DNA of 64,000 bases from Campylobacter subantarcticus LMG 24377 (GTDB lineage: Bacteria > Campylobacterota > Campylobacteria > Campylobacterales > Campylobacteraceae), in contig NZ_CP007773.1 of NCBI RefSeq assembly GCF_000816305.1, positions 1,178,001-1,242,000 of the forward strand. The letters run 5' to 3'. A model generated the notes under the pieces. That model searched no databases. It had not been told where the DNA came from and saw only the letters and a program-made list of their open reading frames with translations. The position numbers were made by a program, and so were the translations under genes. Below, piece by piece: positions 31,149 to 40,136 of this stretch; positions within the stretch are counted from its first letter, which is position 1; each line of letters begins with the position of its first letter.

Positions 31149-31772
31149 CTATCCCTTTATATCCATCAATCTTTTAAAAACAAACATAGGATTAAGCGTA
31201 CTAACTACTTCAAATTTAAAATACTCGTTTAAAAAATGTGCTACTTTAGTAAAAGGTGTTTGTATGCGTGTGATTTTACCATTATCAATTATAATTTTTA
31301 AAGCACCAAAAATTTCAAAATACAAATATACCTCTAAAATATTTCCATTTTTCTTAGCTTCAAGCAAAGCCCTATTCCCCTTATAAACAAAAGGTATATG
31401 ATAAATTCCTTCAAAAAACGCAAAAAACATTTCCTTGTAAATTTCAAACTCATACGCGCTTTTACTTTCCATAAGTCTTTGAATAATGAATTTTTTATAC
31501 CAAGCTTTTTCATCGCCTTCTTGCAAAAGTTTTTCTATAAGCTCAACTCCTTCTTCAAAAAGTCTAATTTTAGGCTTTTTCAAAAGATTTTTAAAAGAAA
31601 TTACACCTTTATCTTCATAAACTTCAGCTAAATACTCCTCCCCTACTTCAAGTTCTATCATACTTTTTGTTTCAAGCTTTTTAGTGTTTAAAAGCAATAC
31701 ATAGCGATTATATGCACGTTTTTCTAAAATTTGCATTCTTACAGGCAAGGTTGAATTAATGATATTCACCAA
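31149..31772 (-). CDS. Conserved hypothetical protein between coaBC and uppS
   Basis: I do not recognise a domain in this 207-residue soluble protein. It has no signal peptide or membrane helix and is rich in Lys, Glu and Phe. The N-terminal third looks like beta strands (MQILEKRAYNRYVLLLN, YLAEVYEDKGVISFKNL), and the middle is helical. It overlaps coaBC by 7 bases and sits 1 base before uppS, so it is made with cell-envelope genes. It corresponds to Cj0823 in recalled order. Confidence 0.75.
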   Translation of the reverse strand: MVNIINSTLPVRMQILEKRAYNRYVLLLNTKKLETKSMIELEVGEEYLAEVYEDKGVISFKNLLKKPKIRLFEEGVELIEKLLQEGDEKAWYKKFIIQRLMESKSAYEFEIYKEMFFAFFEGIYHIPFVYKGNRALLEAKKNGNILEVYLYFEIFGALKIIIDNGKITRIQTPFTKVAHFLNEYFKFEVVSTLNPMFVFKRLMDIKG

Positions 31773-32929
31773 AGCTTCCTTAATTCTTGCGCTAAAATAA
31801 AGCCAAGTTTTTCTTTGCTTTGTTTAAAACTTTGAGAAATATTATCTTTAGTAATAAAGCAAATGCTATTTTCATCACTTCCAAAGCTCATTTGCTCATT
31901 TAAGACATTTAAACACACCATATCTAAATTTTTACTAATTAAAGTTTTTTTAGCATTTTCTAAAGCATTTTGCTCATCAAATTCCATTTTAAAGCCTATT
32001 TTTTTGCCTTTAAAATCTAAATTTTTTAAGATGTCTTCATTCAGCTTTAATTTTAAATCAAGTCCATTTAAATGCTCATTTTTCTTAATCTTACCCTTAT
32101 AAGCCTCAAGAGTAAAATCACTCACAGCAGCAGCCATAATTAAAGCATCAAAATCTTTGTATTTTTGCAATTTTTCTTTTAGTTCTAAAGAAGATTCAAA
32201 TTTTTCTAATTTATAAGGTGTTTTAAACCCTACTGAGCTAACTAGCACCACCTTAGCACCTAAAAAATATAAAGCATCAGCAACCGCCTTTGCCATTTTT
32301 CCACTTGAAAAATTACTAATACATCTTACATCATCAATTTTTTCTTTAGTCCCGCCACCGCTTACAATAAAACTTTTATTTTTAAAAAAATCTTCTTGCA
32401 TTAGACTTCTTTTTAAAACATTTATAATACTATCAAGCTCAGCCAAAGCTCCTAAGCCCTCATCTTTACAAGCTAGAGTTTTAACTATAGGATCAATGAT
32501 AATATAACCTTGCTCTTTTAAATTTTTTAAAGAATTTTGAGTGCTAAAATGTAAATACATGTTTGTATTTGCAGCGGGTGCGATTAAAAATGGTTTATTT
32601 TTATCTACTGCTATTAAAGTTTGAATAAATAAATTATCTGCTATACCATAGTTTAATTTATTAATAGAATTTATACTAGCAGGCGCAAAAAGCACACAAT
32701 CGCAAGTCTTGCTAAAAGCTATATGATTATTAGTATTTTGCCAACTTTCATTATCTTCACATAAAATTTCATCCGCTAAAGCTTCAAAGCTAAGCTTAGT
32801 GCCAAATTTTAAAACTCCCAAACTTAGTAAAACTTTAACCCTAAAACCTTCTTTTTTTAATAAAGAAATAAGCTCATAAGCTTTATAAAAGGCTATGCTT
32901 CCACTTACTGCTAGTAAGATTGTTTTCAT
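31766..32929 (-). CDS. coaBC: Bifunctional CoaBC (PPC synthetase/decarboxylase)
   Basis: The 387-residue protein performs two steps of coenzyme A synthesis. The N-terminal flavoprotein domain (about 1-180) begins LLAVSGSIAFYKAYELI and has the PAANTNMY decarboxylase motif. The C-terminal synthetase domain (about 185-387) has VSGGGTKEKIDDVRCISNFSSGKMAKAVA and AAAVSDF. It overlaps glmU by 4 bases. Confidence 0.95.
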   Translation of the reverse strand: MKTILLAVSGSIAFYKAYELISLLKKEGFRVKVLLSLGVLKFGTKLSFEALADEILCEDNESWQNTNNHIAFSKTCDCVLFAPASINSINKLNYGIADNLFIQTLIAVDKNKPFLIAPAANTNMYLHFSTQNSLKNLKEQGYIIIDPIVKTLACKDEGLGALAELDSIINVLKRSLMQEDFFKNKSFIVSGGGTKEKIDDVRCISNFSSGKMAKAVADALYFLGAKVVLVSSVGFKTPYKLEKFESSLELKEKLQKYKDFDALIMAAAVSDFTLEAYKGKIKKNEHLNGLDLKLKLNEDILKNLDFKGKKIGFKMEFDEQNALENAKKTLISKNLDMVCLNVLNEQMSFGSDENSICFITKDNISQSFKQSKEKLGFILAQELRKLW

Positions 32930-34218
32930 TTTTTACCTAGTTTTTTATAGTAAAAATCTTCTATAATTTGCGTCTTTGCTCTATTAATATACAAAGAGCC
33001 TTTTTCTACATCCTTACACACGGTGCTTCCTGCTGCGATGATTACCTCATCTTTTATCTCAACCGGAGCGATAAATTGCGTATCTGAACCCACAAAAACA
33101 TTTTTACCTATTTTGGTCTTATGCTTTTTAACCCCATCATAATTACAAGTGATAGTACCACAACCTATATTAGTTCCCTCATCTATCTCACAATCCCCTA
33201 AATAACTCAAATGCCCTGCTTTAACTCCATTTAATAAAGCATTTTTACATTCTACGAAATTTCCTATATGGGTATTTTTAAGCTGGCATTTTGGACGCAA
33301 ATGTGCTAAAGGTCCTACATCGCTATTTTCTACTATACTATCTTCAATCACACTTGAACTTTTGATGATAGAATTAATGATTTTTGATTTTCCCTCTATA
33401 CGCACATTTTCATACACTTCACACTCACCTACAAACTCAACTTCATCTGAAATAAAAGTCGTCGCAGGCATGTGAAAAATCACTCCTTGCTTCATCCATT
33501 CTTTTTTAATCGCTTCTTGCATAAGATCTTGAGCTAGGCAAAGCTCAATTTTATCATTTACCCCCATAAAATCTTGCTCATTTACAAACACCGCATCGAT
33601 TTCATAGCCCTTTTCTTTTGCTAAATAAACCGCATCGGTTAAATAATACTCTTTAGCTTTATTATCATTTTTTATCAAAGGCAACACTTCTTTTAAAATT
33701 TGTGCTTTTATAGCATAAACACCACTATTGCAAATATTTATAGCAAGTTCTTCTTTACTTGCATCTTTTGTTTCTACTATTTTTTGAATTTTATTTTCTT
33801 TTAAAACTATTCTTCCATAACTTTTTGGATCTTTTGCCTTAAAAACTGCCACATTAAAATCACTCTCATTTAAAGCTATTTTTTCCAAATCATCTGCTTT
33901 AACTAAAGGCATATCACCACATAAAATTAATACTTTTTCATGCTTACTCTCATAACCCCTTAAAGCCCCTGCAGTGCCTGGAAAATTTTGCAAGTCTTGT
34001 TCTAAAAAGCGTGTATTTAGAAAATGCTCTAAAACAACTTGTTCAACCTTTTCTTTTTGATGAGAAAGCACCACACATACATCATCACTAATTTTATATG
34101 CTTGTTTTAAAATATGTAAAATCATTGCTTTTGAGCAAATTTTTTGAAGCACTTTTGGATTTTGTGATTTCATACGCGTGCCAAGGCCAGCAGCTAAAAT
34201 AAGCACAGAAATTTTCAT
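32926..34218 (-). CDS. glmU: Bifunctional GlmU (GlcN-1-P acetyltransferase / UDP-GlcNAc pyrophosphorylase)
   Basis: The 430-residue enzyme makes UDP-GlcNAc for peptidoglycan and LOS. The uridyltransferase domain begins VLILAAGLGTRMKSQNPKV and has LILCGDMPLV. The C-terminal left-handed beta helix has hexapeptide repeats (CEVYENVRIEGKSKIINSII, then HIGNFVECKNALLNGVKAGH) and the acetyltransferase segment GTITCNYDG. It is first in an overlapping run of seven genes through truA. Confidence 0.96.
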   Translation of the reverse strand: MKISVLILAAGLGTRMKSQNPKVLQKICSKAMILHILKQAYKISDDVCVVLSHQKEKVEQVVLEHFLNTRFLEQDLQNFPGTAGALRGYESKHEKVLILCGDMPLVKADDLEKIALNESDFNVAVFKAKDPKSYGRIVLKENKIQKIVETKDASKEELAINICNSGVYAIKAQILKEVLPLIKNDNKAKEYYLTDAVYLAKEKGYEIDAVFVNEQDFMGVNDKIELCLAQDLMQEAIKKEWMKQGVIFHMPATTFISDEVEFVGECEVYENVRIEGKSKIINSIIKSSSVIEDSIVENSDVGPLAHLRPKCQLKNTHIGNFVECKNALLNGVKAGHLSYLGDCEIDEGTNIGCGTITCNYDGVKKHKTKIGKNVFVGSDTQFIAPVEIKDEVIIAAGSTVCKDVEKGSLYINRAKTQIIEDFYYKKLGKK

Positions 34219-34248
34219 AATTTACCTTTGTTTTAAAAATTATTGCTT

Positions 34249-34254
34249 ATTTTA
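34249..34254 (-). promoter_or_regulatory. Candidate -10 box of the glmU operon
   Basis: TAAAAT on the minus strand, 31 bases before the glmU ATG, in the 162-bp divergent region shared with the first autotransporter. Confidence 0.4.
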
Positions 34255-34302
34255 ACAAGCTAAAGTAAAAATTCTTACTGATTGTTATTTGTTTTTTACA
34301 GA

Positions 34303-34457
34303 TTTTCATTTACTTTAAACTTAAATTTATGGGGGGGGGTATAATGCTTTTTTCAATTTAAATTTACAAGGAGTAATCAAATGAAACTTTCTTATTACAC
34401 AAGTAAAGTTTTAATGGGAGTTAGCATTAGTGCTTTATTAAGCAGTGCTGCTTTAGC
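34303..34457 (+). repeat. Direct repeat A, copy 1 (promoter plus signal-peptide region)
   Basis: These 155 bases match 39982-40136 with a single mismatch at 34444. They span the poly-G promoter, leader, ribosome site and the first 25 codons. The copies are offset by 5679 bases. With the similar 3' ends this gives two long homologous blocks in the same orientation. Confidence 0.9.
34331..34345 (+). promoter_or_regulatory. Poly-G (G9) tract abutting the -10 box, copy 1
   Basis: Nine G residues (34331-34339) run directly into TATAAT (34340-34345), 36 bases before the ATG. The tract occupies the region from the -10 box back to about -20. Homopolymeric G tracts in Campylobacter slip at high frequency; here slippage would change the spacer and so promoter strength. 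Confidence 0.85.
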
Positions 34458-36726
34458 AAAAGAGATAGTTTATGGAAATTTTTCTGATTTTTTTAACTAT
34501 AAAGATGGAATTTGGAGTTTAGATTCTAAAGAAAATATAGAATTAAAAATACAACCTGGAAGCATTCAAGCATATTATGGTGGAGAAAATCATGATAAAC
34601 CTATAAAAGAATTTAATATCAAAACAAGTGGTATTTTAACTATTGGAGATAAAGATAATTGGATAGATGTGGGTAGCACTTCAACTAATGAAGCAAAATA
34701 TGATTTATATAGTGTTAATTTAGAAGCAAAAGAAATCATTTTAAATTCTGATAGAGCTACCTTAGAAGCAAATAAAGCTTTTAATATAAAAGGAAATGTT
34801 ACGCTTAATGGTAGCTCACCTATAACAAATGATAATATACATAATGAAGAACTTGATAGACCTCTTTTAGAAGTATGAAATGGATATGGCGAAAAAGATG
34901 GCTATATGAGCATACAAGGAAATTTAAATGTAAATAATTCTTTTATTGGTATATATGATGCAAATAAAAAAGGTGGCTTGATCTCTGTAGATGGAGATGT
35001 AAATATAAAAGATTCAGCTATAGGCATAAGCACAAATAGTGTTTCAAATTTAGGTATAAACAACTATGTAGCTATAAAAACAACAGGTAGCTTTAATGAA
35101 AATATAGATGAAAACATAGTAACTGCACTATATACTAAAGATATAACAAGCATGCTTGAAACAAGCAATTTACTACCAAAAAATGTATTTTTTGAAGATA
35201 CTGATTTGGCTCAATTTACAGATTATAAACTTAGTGTTTCTAATGATGGCAAAAGTCTTTTAATTAGCGGTGGTGCTAATAAAAATGTAAGAGATTTACA
35301 AAAAATATTAAAATATGAAATTGATATTAGAAAAGAAGCTTTAGATAGCTTTAATCATATAAAAGAAGATATTAAAAGAAATGAAAATTTAGAAAATTCT
35401 GGATTTGGAACCTACCAAAAACCAGGATATATTGGCGATGATGCTATGCTTGAAGCCATAGCACAAGCAGAAAAAGAACTTCAAGAACAAATTCAAAAAT
35501 TAGAACAACAAATCCAAGATATAAAAGATAATGGTGGAAAATTTGATGGTAGTGATTTAGTTGAAAATATGAAAGATGTTAGCTTAGAAAATAAAAATTT
35601 AGCTGTAAATATGCTAAATAATATTTTAGATTCTAAACTTAGCAATGACGCTGTCGCAGCACTCACTCTAGATACCACAGGAAAAAATCTAAACACACTT
35701 ACCACAAATACAAAAGCAAGTGCAAAAGCTATAGTAAATAATGCTCAAAATTCTTCTGTTAATTCATCTATAGGCGTGGCAAATGACCTAGCAATTGGAA
35801 CAAGAATAGCAAAACTTTCAAATCCTTATCAAGATAAAGCTTTAGTGGAAAAATTTGCTACAACCCATATAGCAGCACTAGCTAATGATGTTTATAATTA
35901 TTATGGAAATTCTTCATTTAATAATAGCTTTTGGGGTAATGTTTTTGGCGGTGCAAATATCATAGATGGAGATAGTGGCGCTTTATATGGATTTACACTA
36001 GGTGCTGATAGAAAAATCAACGATAGTGCTTTGCTTGGTTTTTATTTTACCTATGCTGATTCAACTATCAAAGATGGTATTATGGAACAAAAATCAGATA
36101 ATTACCAATTTGGTATTTATTCTTTAATTAATCCAAACGATCAATGGGAAATCAATTTAAGAGCTTATGGGCAAATTTCTCCAACAGATCAAAGTGTAAT
36201 GATGTTAAGTGATTCTAGTAATGCTAATTTTGATAGTAAATTTTTTGGTTTAAGTGCTAATGCTGGTAGAATTTTTAATCCAAATTCATCATCATTATTC
36301 ATCAAGCCTTTTGCTGGTATAAACTACTATTATACACACACTCCAAGTTATAAAGAAAGTGGTATGTTTGCAAAAGATGTTCAAAGCATGACAAATAATT
36401 CCATATCTTTAGAACTTGGTGCTGAATTTAGAAAATATATGAGTGAAACATCATATTTATTTATCACTCCAAAAATAGAACAATATGTAATGAATAATGG
36501 AGATGATTATGTAGCTGGATTTGTTGGATCAAATTCAAATTTCATCATCAAAGGTAATGACAAGAAAAAAACCTATGGACAAATCATTATAGGTGGTAAT
36601 GTAGATATTAACGAGCAATTTAGCCTAAACGCAGGTGTTGGAGCCAAACAAATACTAGCTGGTAAAACAGATGGTAAAAATGAAACTTATGTAAGTGGTC
36701 AAGTAGGTTTTAAATACAAATTCTAA
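34381..36726 (+). pseudogene. Autotransporter, copy 1, interrupted by an in-frame TGA
   Basis: Read through, this is a 781-codon autotransporter: signal peptide (MKLSYYTSKVLMGVSISALL to about residue 26, ALA site), a passenger of about 490 residues with beta-rich repeats and a Gln/Lys coiled-coil segment (about 360-380), and a C-terminal 12-strand barrel (about 514-781) ending GQVGFKYKF with the terminal Phe. Codon 166 (34876-34878) is TGA in GTA TGA AAT, one base from a Trp TGG; the frame is otherwise open on both sides. The result is a 165-residue exported fragment. A downstream in-frame ATG at 34906 has no clear ribosome site and no signal peptide. Promoter and terminator are intact, so the loss may be recent or a sequencing error. 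Confidence 0.85.
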
Positions 36727-36747
36727 AAATCTTTCGAGAAACTCCTT

Positions 36748-36775
36748 AAATGCTAGAGCAAAAACTCTAGCATTT
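36748..36775 (+). terminator. Terminator after autotransporter copy 1
   Basis: AAATGCTAGAG (36748-36758) and CTCTAGCATTT (36765-36775) form an 11-bp stem with a 6-base loop, followed by TAAAATAAA. The same stem follows copy 2. Confidence 0.75.
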
Positions 36776-36865
36776 TAAAATAAACCATTAATTCAATCAT
36801 ATAAATTGCATTTTTAAGAGTAAAATTGCTAAAATAGTGCTTTTAATTTTAGCTAAGGAAATATT

Positions 36866-37600
36866 TTGAGGGCTTTACTTGTTTTATTTTTATCAAACTT
36901 AATTCTTTTAGGTGCTGAAGCAACCATACCAACTGTAAATTTAAGTCTTAGCGCACCAAGCAGCCCTCAACAACTTGTAACAACCCTGAACATAGTCATA
37001 GTTTTGACCATACTTGCACTTGCGCCAACAATCATTTTTGTAATGACTTCATTTTTAAGACTTATAGTGGTGTTTTCTTTTTTAAGAACTGCTCTTGGTA
37101 CTCAAACTATGCCACCTAACACTATCTTGGTAACCCTAGCTTTGATTTTAACTTTTTTTATTATGGAGCCAGTTGCTACAAAATCATACAACGAAGGCAT
37201 AAAACCATATATCGCTGAACAAATCGGCTATGAAGAAGCCTTTGCTAAAGGCGTTAAACCTTTTAAGGATTTTATGCTAAAAAACACTAGAGAAAAAGAC
37301 TTAGCACTTTTTTATAGGATCAGAAATTTAGAAAATCCAAAAACCATAGATGATGTTCCTTTAACGGTTCTAGTACCAGCCTTTATGATAAGTGAGCTCA
37401 AAACTGCTTTTGAAATAGGCTTTTTGCTTTTCTTACCATTTTTAGTTATTGATATGGTAGTAAGCTCGGTATTAATGGCTATGGGTATGATGATGTTGCC
37501 ACCTGTTATGATTTCCATGCCTTTTAAATTGCTTATTTTTGTTTTAGTAGATGGATGGAATTTACTTATACAAAATCTCGTCAAAAGCTTTTTAACCTAG
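36866..37600 (+). CDS. fliP: Flagellar export protein FliP
   Basis: The 244-residue protein has the FliP/SctR pattern: signal-like N-terminus (to about residue 17), a membrane helix, then MTSFLRLIVVFSFLRTALGTQ, TFFIMEPV, and the C-terminal VPAFMISELKTAFEIGFLLF and SSVLMAMGMMMLPPVMISMPFK. It forms the export gate pore with FliQ and FliR. The start is TTG at 36866 with AAGGAA upstream. It stands alone among non-flagellar genes and lies between the two autotransporter repeats. Confidence 0.95.
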   Translation: MRALLVLFLSNLILLGAEATIPTVNLSLSAPSSPQQLVTTLNIVIVLTILALAPTIIFVMTSFLRLIVVFSFLRTALGTQTMPPNTILVTLALILTFFIMEPVATKSYNEGIKPYIAEQIGYEEAFAKGVKPFKDFMLKNTREKDLALFYRIRNLENPKTIDDVPLTVLVPAFMISELKTAFEIGFLLFLPFLVIDMVVSSVLMAMGMMMLPPVMISMPFKLLIFVLVDGWNLLIQNLVKSFLT

Positions 37601-37653
37601 TAATTTAGAGTAAAAATATGTGTATTCTTATTTTTCTAAATCAAAGATTTTAA

Positions 37654-39402
37654 ATGGCATTTGCTATCTTTGGAAAATACCTTTATGATGATCTTGCCTT
37701 CATTCTTAAAGCTCACACTCAAAAAGAAAGCAAGAAAGCTTTTAAAATCATAAAAAAATATAAAAATCAATATTATTTTTTAGGTTATATTCAATACGAA
37801 TTTTATAAATATCTAGAAGATAAAAACTATAAAAGCAAAGAGCCTTTTTTATATTTTTTTGCTTTTAAAACAAGAAAAATATTTAAAAATGAAGAAAAAA
37901 AATTAGACTTTTACCCAAACTTTTCATCCAATTTAAATCAAGAAAAGTATTTTGAAAACTTTGACAAAGTCAAAGATGCCATAGCTAAAGGACAAAGTTA
38001 TCAAGTTAATCTTACTCAAGAATTACATTTGCAATCAAATCTTAGTTTATATGAGAGTTTTTTAAGCCTTTATCCTAAGCAAAATACCCCTTATAAAGCT
38101 TATATGAAAAATGAATTTTTAGAACTAGCTTCTTTTTCACCTGAACTTTTTTTTAAAATCAAAAATAAAAAAATCATCACAAAACCCATGAAAGGTACAA
38201 TCAAACGCTCAAATAATCCAAAAGAAGATGAAAATCTAAAAAACTTTTTAAAATGCGATGAAAAAACTATTAGTGAAAATGTAATGATAGTTGATTTATT
38301 ACGCAATGATATTTCAAAACTCATCAAAAAGCATTCTTTAAAATGCAAACTTTTTAAGGTTAAAACCTACCCTACCTTACACCAACTCATTTCAAAAATA
38401 AGTGGGAAATTAAAGCCAAAAAATGATTATTTTAAAATTTTCAAAGCCCTTTTTCCATGTGGATCTATCACAGGTGCACCCAAAATAGAAACTATTAAAC
38501 TCATAGAAAATTTAGAGCAAAGAAAACGCGGGATTTATTGCGGAACGATAGGTTTGATCCATAAAAACGAAGCAAAATTTAGCGTAGCCATACGCACTTT
38601 AGAGAAAAAAAATAATGATGATTTTTTAAGATATGGTGTAGGAAGCGGACTTGTGTGGGACTCACAAAAGCAAGATGAATTTGAAGAATTAAAACTAAAA
38701 AGTAAAATTTTAGAACCTAACTTTTATTTATTTGAAACAATGTATTATAAAGATCATGCTATTTTATTCTTCAAGGAACATTTAGCAAGAATTTTAAACT
38801 CAGCTAAATTTTTTGGCTTTGATACTAAAAAATTAATACATGATTTTAAAAATATACTAGAGAGTAAAGATAAAAAATTCCATTTTAAATCATTACAAAA
38901 TTTTAACAATTTTGTTTTCAATCATCATTATTTTTTTACAAAAAGCAATTTTACTCAAAAAAACTCAAAAGCTATTAAATTAAAACTTTTTAAAAATGGC
39001 CTTTATGAGTTTGATTTTAGCAATATACAAGAAAATTCGAGCAAAAAACTACTCATAAGTAAAGACATCATAAAAGTAAATCTTTTAACACACCATAAAA
39101 CTTCTCTGCGTAGTTTATATGAAGCAAATTCTCATCTATGGAAAGAAAATATTTGCTATGATATAGTTTTTTTTGATGAAAAAGGTTTGCTTTGTGAGGG
39201 TTCAAGAACCAACATTATCATAAATTTAAATGATGAGTATTTTACCCCTTATGCTAAAAACTGCCTAAATGGTATTTATAGACAAACACTCTTAAAACAC
39301 AAGCTCATCAAAGAAAAAGATATCACTAAAGATGAGCTTTTAAATGCTAAAGAAATTTATGCTATTAATTCTTTAAGAGGCTTAAAAAAGGTATTTTTGT
39401 GA
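37654..39402 (+). CDS. pabB: Fused aminodeoxychorismate synthase component I / 4-amino-4-deoxychorismate lyase
   Basis: The 582-residue protein joins two folate (PABA) enzymes. Residues about 80-345 are the chorismate-binding domain, with FSPELFFKIKNKKIITKPMK and KGTIKR; the lysine K180 in PMKGT is the residue that marks ADC synthase (anthranilate synthase has Ala). FPCGSITGAPKIETIKLIE follows. Residues about 355-582 are a class IV PLP aminotransferase domain of the PabC type, with THHKTSLRSLY holding the likely PLP lysine and CEGSRTNIIINL. Its stop overlaps the pabA start by 4 bases. Confidence 0.9.
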   Translation: MAFAIFGKYLYDDLAFILKAHTQKESKKAFKIIKKYKNQYYFLGYIQYEFYKYLEDKNYKSKEPFLYFFAFKTRKIFKNEEKKLDFYPNFSSNLNQEKYFENFDKVKDAIAKGQSYQVNLTQELHLQSNLSLYESFLSLYPKQNTPYKAYMKNEFLELASFSPELFFKIKNKKIITKPMKGTIKRSNNPKEDENLKNFLKCDEKTISENVMIVDLLRNDISKLIKKHSLKCKLFKVKTYPTLHQLISKISGKLKPKNDYFKIFKALFPCGSITGAPKIETIKLIENLEQRKRGIYCGTIGLIHKNEAKFSVAIRTLEKKNNDDFLRYGVGSGLVWDSQKQDEFEELKLKSKILEPNFYLFETMYYKDHAILFFKEHLARILNSAKFFGFDTKKLIHDFKNILESKDKKFHFKSLQNFNNFVFNHHYFFTKSNFTQKNSKAIKLKLFKNGLYEFDFSNIQENSSKKLLISKDIIKVNLLTHHKTSLRSLYEANSHLWKENICYDIVFFDEKGLLCEGSRTNIIINLNDEYFTPYAKNCLNGIYRQTLLKHKLIKEKDITKDELLNAKEIYAINSLRGLKKVFL

Positions 39403-39965
39403 AAGTTTTGATTATAGATAATTATGATTCTTTTACCTACACCGTAGCCTTTTATTTAAAAGAATTAAACATTACTTATAAAATCATTAAAAACGATAAA
39501 TTTAAAAATCCAAAAAAGCTTAAAAAATATGATTTTACCCATCTTTTAATCTCCCCTGGACCAAATTCTCCAAAAGAATCAAAGTTAAGCTTAAAAGCTA
39601 TAAAATATTTTAAAAAAGATAAAAAAATACTTGGAATTTGTCTAGGACACCAATGTATAGCACATGTTTTTGGTGGTAAAATTTCTAAACTTCCAAACCC
39701 AACTCATGGTAAGGTAAAAACTATAAAATTTAAACCAAACCCACTTTTTAAAAATCTTAAACAAAATTTTAAAATTTGTTTATATCACTCTCTTTATGTT
39801 AATCATATAGGTAAAAAATGTGAAATTTTAGCCCATAGTGAAGATAATATCATCATGGCTTTAAAACATAAAAAATACGATATTTATGGAGTTCAATTCC
39901 ACCCTGAAGCCATACTAAGTCAAAATGGCAAAAAGCTACTTAAAAACTTTCTTACTTTGCAATAA
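39399..39965 (+). CDS. pabA: Aminodeoxychorismate synthase glutamine amidotransferase
   Basis: The 188-residue class I glutamine amidotransferase has the triad C81 (GICLGHQC), H168 and E170 (GVQFHPEA), and opens VLIIDNYDSFTYTVAFYL. It supplies ammonia to PabB, with which it overlaps (a GTG start inside the pabB end). TrpG is its nearest relative; the partner gene decides for PabA, though dual use is possible. It is very Lys-rich. Confidence 0.9.
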   Translation: MKVLIIDNYDSFTYTVAFYLKELNITYKIIKNDKFKNPKKLKKYDFTHLLISPGPNSPKESKLSLKAIKYFKKDKKILGICLGHQCIAHVFGGKISKLPNPTHGKVKTIKFKPNPLFKNLKQNFKICLYHSLYVNHIGKKCEILAHSEDNIIMALKHKKYDIYGVQFHPEAILSQNGKKLLKNFLTLQ

Positions 39966-39981
39966 TCTAATATTTATATTT

Positions 39982-40136
39982 TTTTCATTTACTTTAAACT
40001 TAAATTTATGGGGGGGGGTATAATGCTTTTTTCAATTTAAATTTACAAGGAGTAATCAAATGAAACTTTCTTATTACACAAGTAAAGTTTTAATGGGAGT
40101 TAGCATTAGTGCTTTATTAAGCGGTGCTGCTTTAGC
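39982..40136 (+). repeat. Direct repeat A, copy 2 (promoter plus signal-peptide region)
   Basis: Partner of 34303-34457, with one mismatch (A to G at 40123). It begins 16 bases after the pabA stop. Confidence 0.9.
40010..40024 (+). promoter_or_regulatory. Poly-G (G9) tract abutting the -10 box, copy 2
   Basis: Nine G residues (40010-40018) run into TATAAT (40019-40024), exactly as in copy 1. Leader and AAGGAG ribosome site are also identical. Confidence 0.85.

Noticed and set aside
34876..34878. TGA in autotransporter copy 1 read as selenocysteine
   Set aside because: Autotransporter passengers have no known selenocysteine, no suitable hairpin is evident just downstream, and a Trp TGG to TGA change explains it simply.
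35808..35823. Sigma-54-like TTGGAACAAGAATAGC on the plus strand
   Set aside because: Spacing fits, but it lies deep in the autotransporter coding region, the -12 half is poor (TAGC for TTGC), and no gene start follows.
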